From: Candidatus Dadabacteria bacterium | Lineage (GTDB): Bacteria > Desulfobacterota_D > UBA1144 > Nemesobacterales > UBA2774 | NCBI GenBank assembly: GCA_003229065.1 | Contig: QIHJ01000093.1 | Span: forward strand, 1 to 5,685 | DNA length: 5,685 nucleotides | Direction of reading: 5' to 3' | Shown here: positions 5,386 through 5,685 of the stretch, in pieces | How the letters are laid out: each line of letters opens with the position of its first letter | Position numbering within the stretch: position 1 is the first letter of the stretch | Notes under the pieces: model-generated | What the model was told of the DNA's origin: nothing | The model's database searches: none | What the model saw: only the letters and a program-made list of their open reading frames with translations | Position numbers and translations under genes: made by a program

Positions 5386-5685
5386 ATGGCACTTTATTCT
5401 GATTCAGGTTGTGAAAGGAAATTAGCTAACCCTTCTATATCTGACCAGAACAATGAATATTATAGAAGTGATTGGAGAAGAGATTACGCTCGCATAATTC
5501 ATTCTTCTTCTTTTAGAAGATTACAAGGAAAAACGCAATTATTTCCATACTTCGAGTCAGACTTTTTTCGAAACAGACTTACACATTCTCTTGAAGTTGC
5601 TCAAATAGCTAAATCAATTGCTATAAGAATAAATAACACTGAAAAATTTTTCCAAAAACCAGATAATGCGATAATTCCAGACATC
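5386..5685 (+). CDS. dgt: dGTP triphosphohydrolase (dGTPase, HD superfamily), N-terminal part (runs off window end)
   Basis: The first 100 codons are present and open to the last base. The protein is expected to hydrolyse dGTP (or other dNTPs) to the deoxynucleoside and triphosphate in the cytoplasm. The family signature is plain: [20 protein letters not shown] at residues 31-50, then QLFP (51-54), [21 protein letters not shown] (57-77). H67 in RLTHS is the first metal ligand of the HD site; the HD pair itself lies beyond the window. The ATG at 5386 has no clear Shine-Dalgarno, and no other start codon is found in frame between the preceding gene's stop and this ATG, so translation may be coupled to the preceding small gene. 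G+C is low (78 of 240 bases at 5401-5640) and arginine is mostly AGA, unlike the genes upstream, which suggests acquisition. Family members serve dNTP homeostasis or anti-phage nucleotide depletion; which applies cannot be told here. Confidence 0.9.
   Translation, partial: MALYSDSGCERKLANPSISDQNNEYYRSDWRRDYARIIHSSSFRRLQGKTQLFPYFESDFFRNRLTHSLEVAQIAKSIAIRINNTEKFFQKPDNAIIPDI

Noticed and set aside
1..5685. CRISPR arrays, tRNA or rRNA genes, insertion sequences
   Set aside because: No regularly spaced repeats, cloverleaf-like sequence with a T-loop, ribosomal RNA signature, or transposase-like reading frame was seen in the window.

Overview
The window reads as a piece of a Gram-negative bacterial chromosome. 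It carries an AsmA-family protein and an extracytoplasmic-function (ECF) sigma/anti-sigma pair, both typical of cells with a two-membrane envelope. Composition is mixed, about 50% G+C in sampled stretches of the large central gene. I cannot name the genus from sequence alone; a deltaproteobacterial (Desulfobacterota-like) or similar lineage is only a guess.

Minus strand, 1-2100: in transcription order there is an ECF sigma factor (probable TTG start at 1972), a zinc-finger anti-sigma factor starting 6 bases after the sigma stop, then a 124-base gap and the first 43 codons of a PspA/IM30-family membrane-stress protein that leaves the window at base 1. The anti-sigma factor has one membrane segment and an unusual C-terminal TPR domain predicted to lie outside the inner membrane. 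The sigma gene and the pspA-like gene share a 15-base motif (CCCCCGYTCGTAATA read in gene direction) 34-43 bases before their start codons, which suggests a common promoter or operator and possibly autoregulation.

Plus strand, 2234-4993: a 919-residue AsmA-family protein, an inner-membrane-anchored, probably periplasm-spanning protein of the lipid-transport/outer-membrane-biogenesis superfamily, is transcribed divergently from the sigma operon. Its upstream region has a perfect 9-base direct repeat at a 10-base period and a TTCGTA element that resembles the pspA promoter region. Taken together, 1-4993 looks like an envelope-stress module: sensor (anti-sigma), regulator (sigma), and membrane-maintenance effectors (PspA, AsmA).

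Plus strand, 4994-5685: composition falls to about 33% G+C and codon use becomes A/T-rich (AGA arginine, TTA leucine). After a roughly 200-base non-coding stretch with an imperfect inverted repeat comes a sigma70-type promoter, a 55-residue very basic protein of unknown function, and, 26 bases later, the first 100 codons of a dGTP triphosphohydrolase (dGTPase, HD superfamily) that runs off the end. The composition break and the dGTPase (a family that includes anti-phage nucleotide-depleting enzymes) suggest the edge of an acquired, possibly defence-related, island. The small basic protein plus dGTPase pair is the best candidate here for something undescribed, but the evidence is contextual only.
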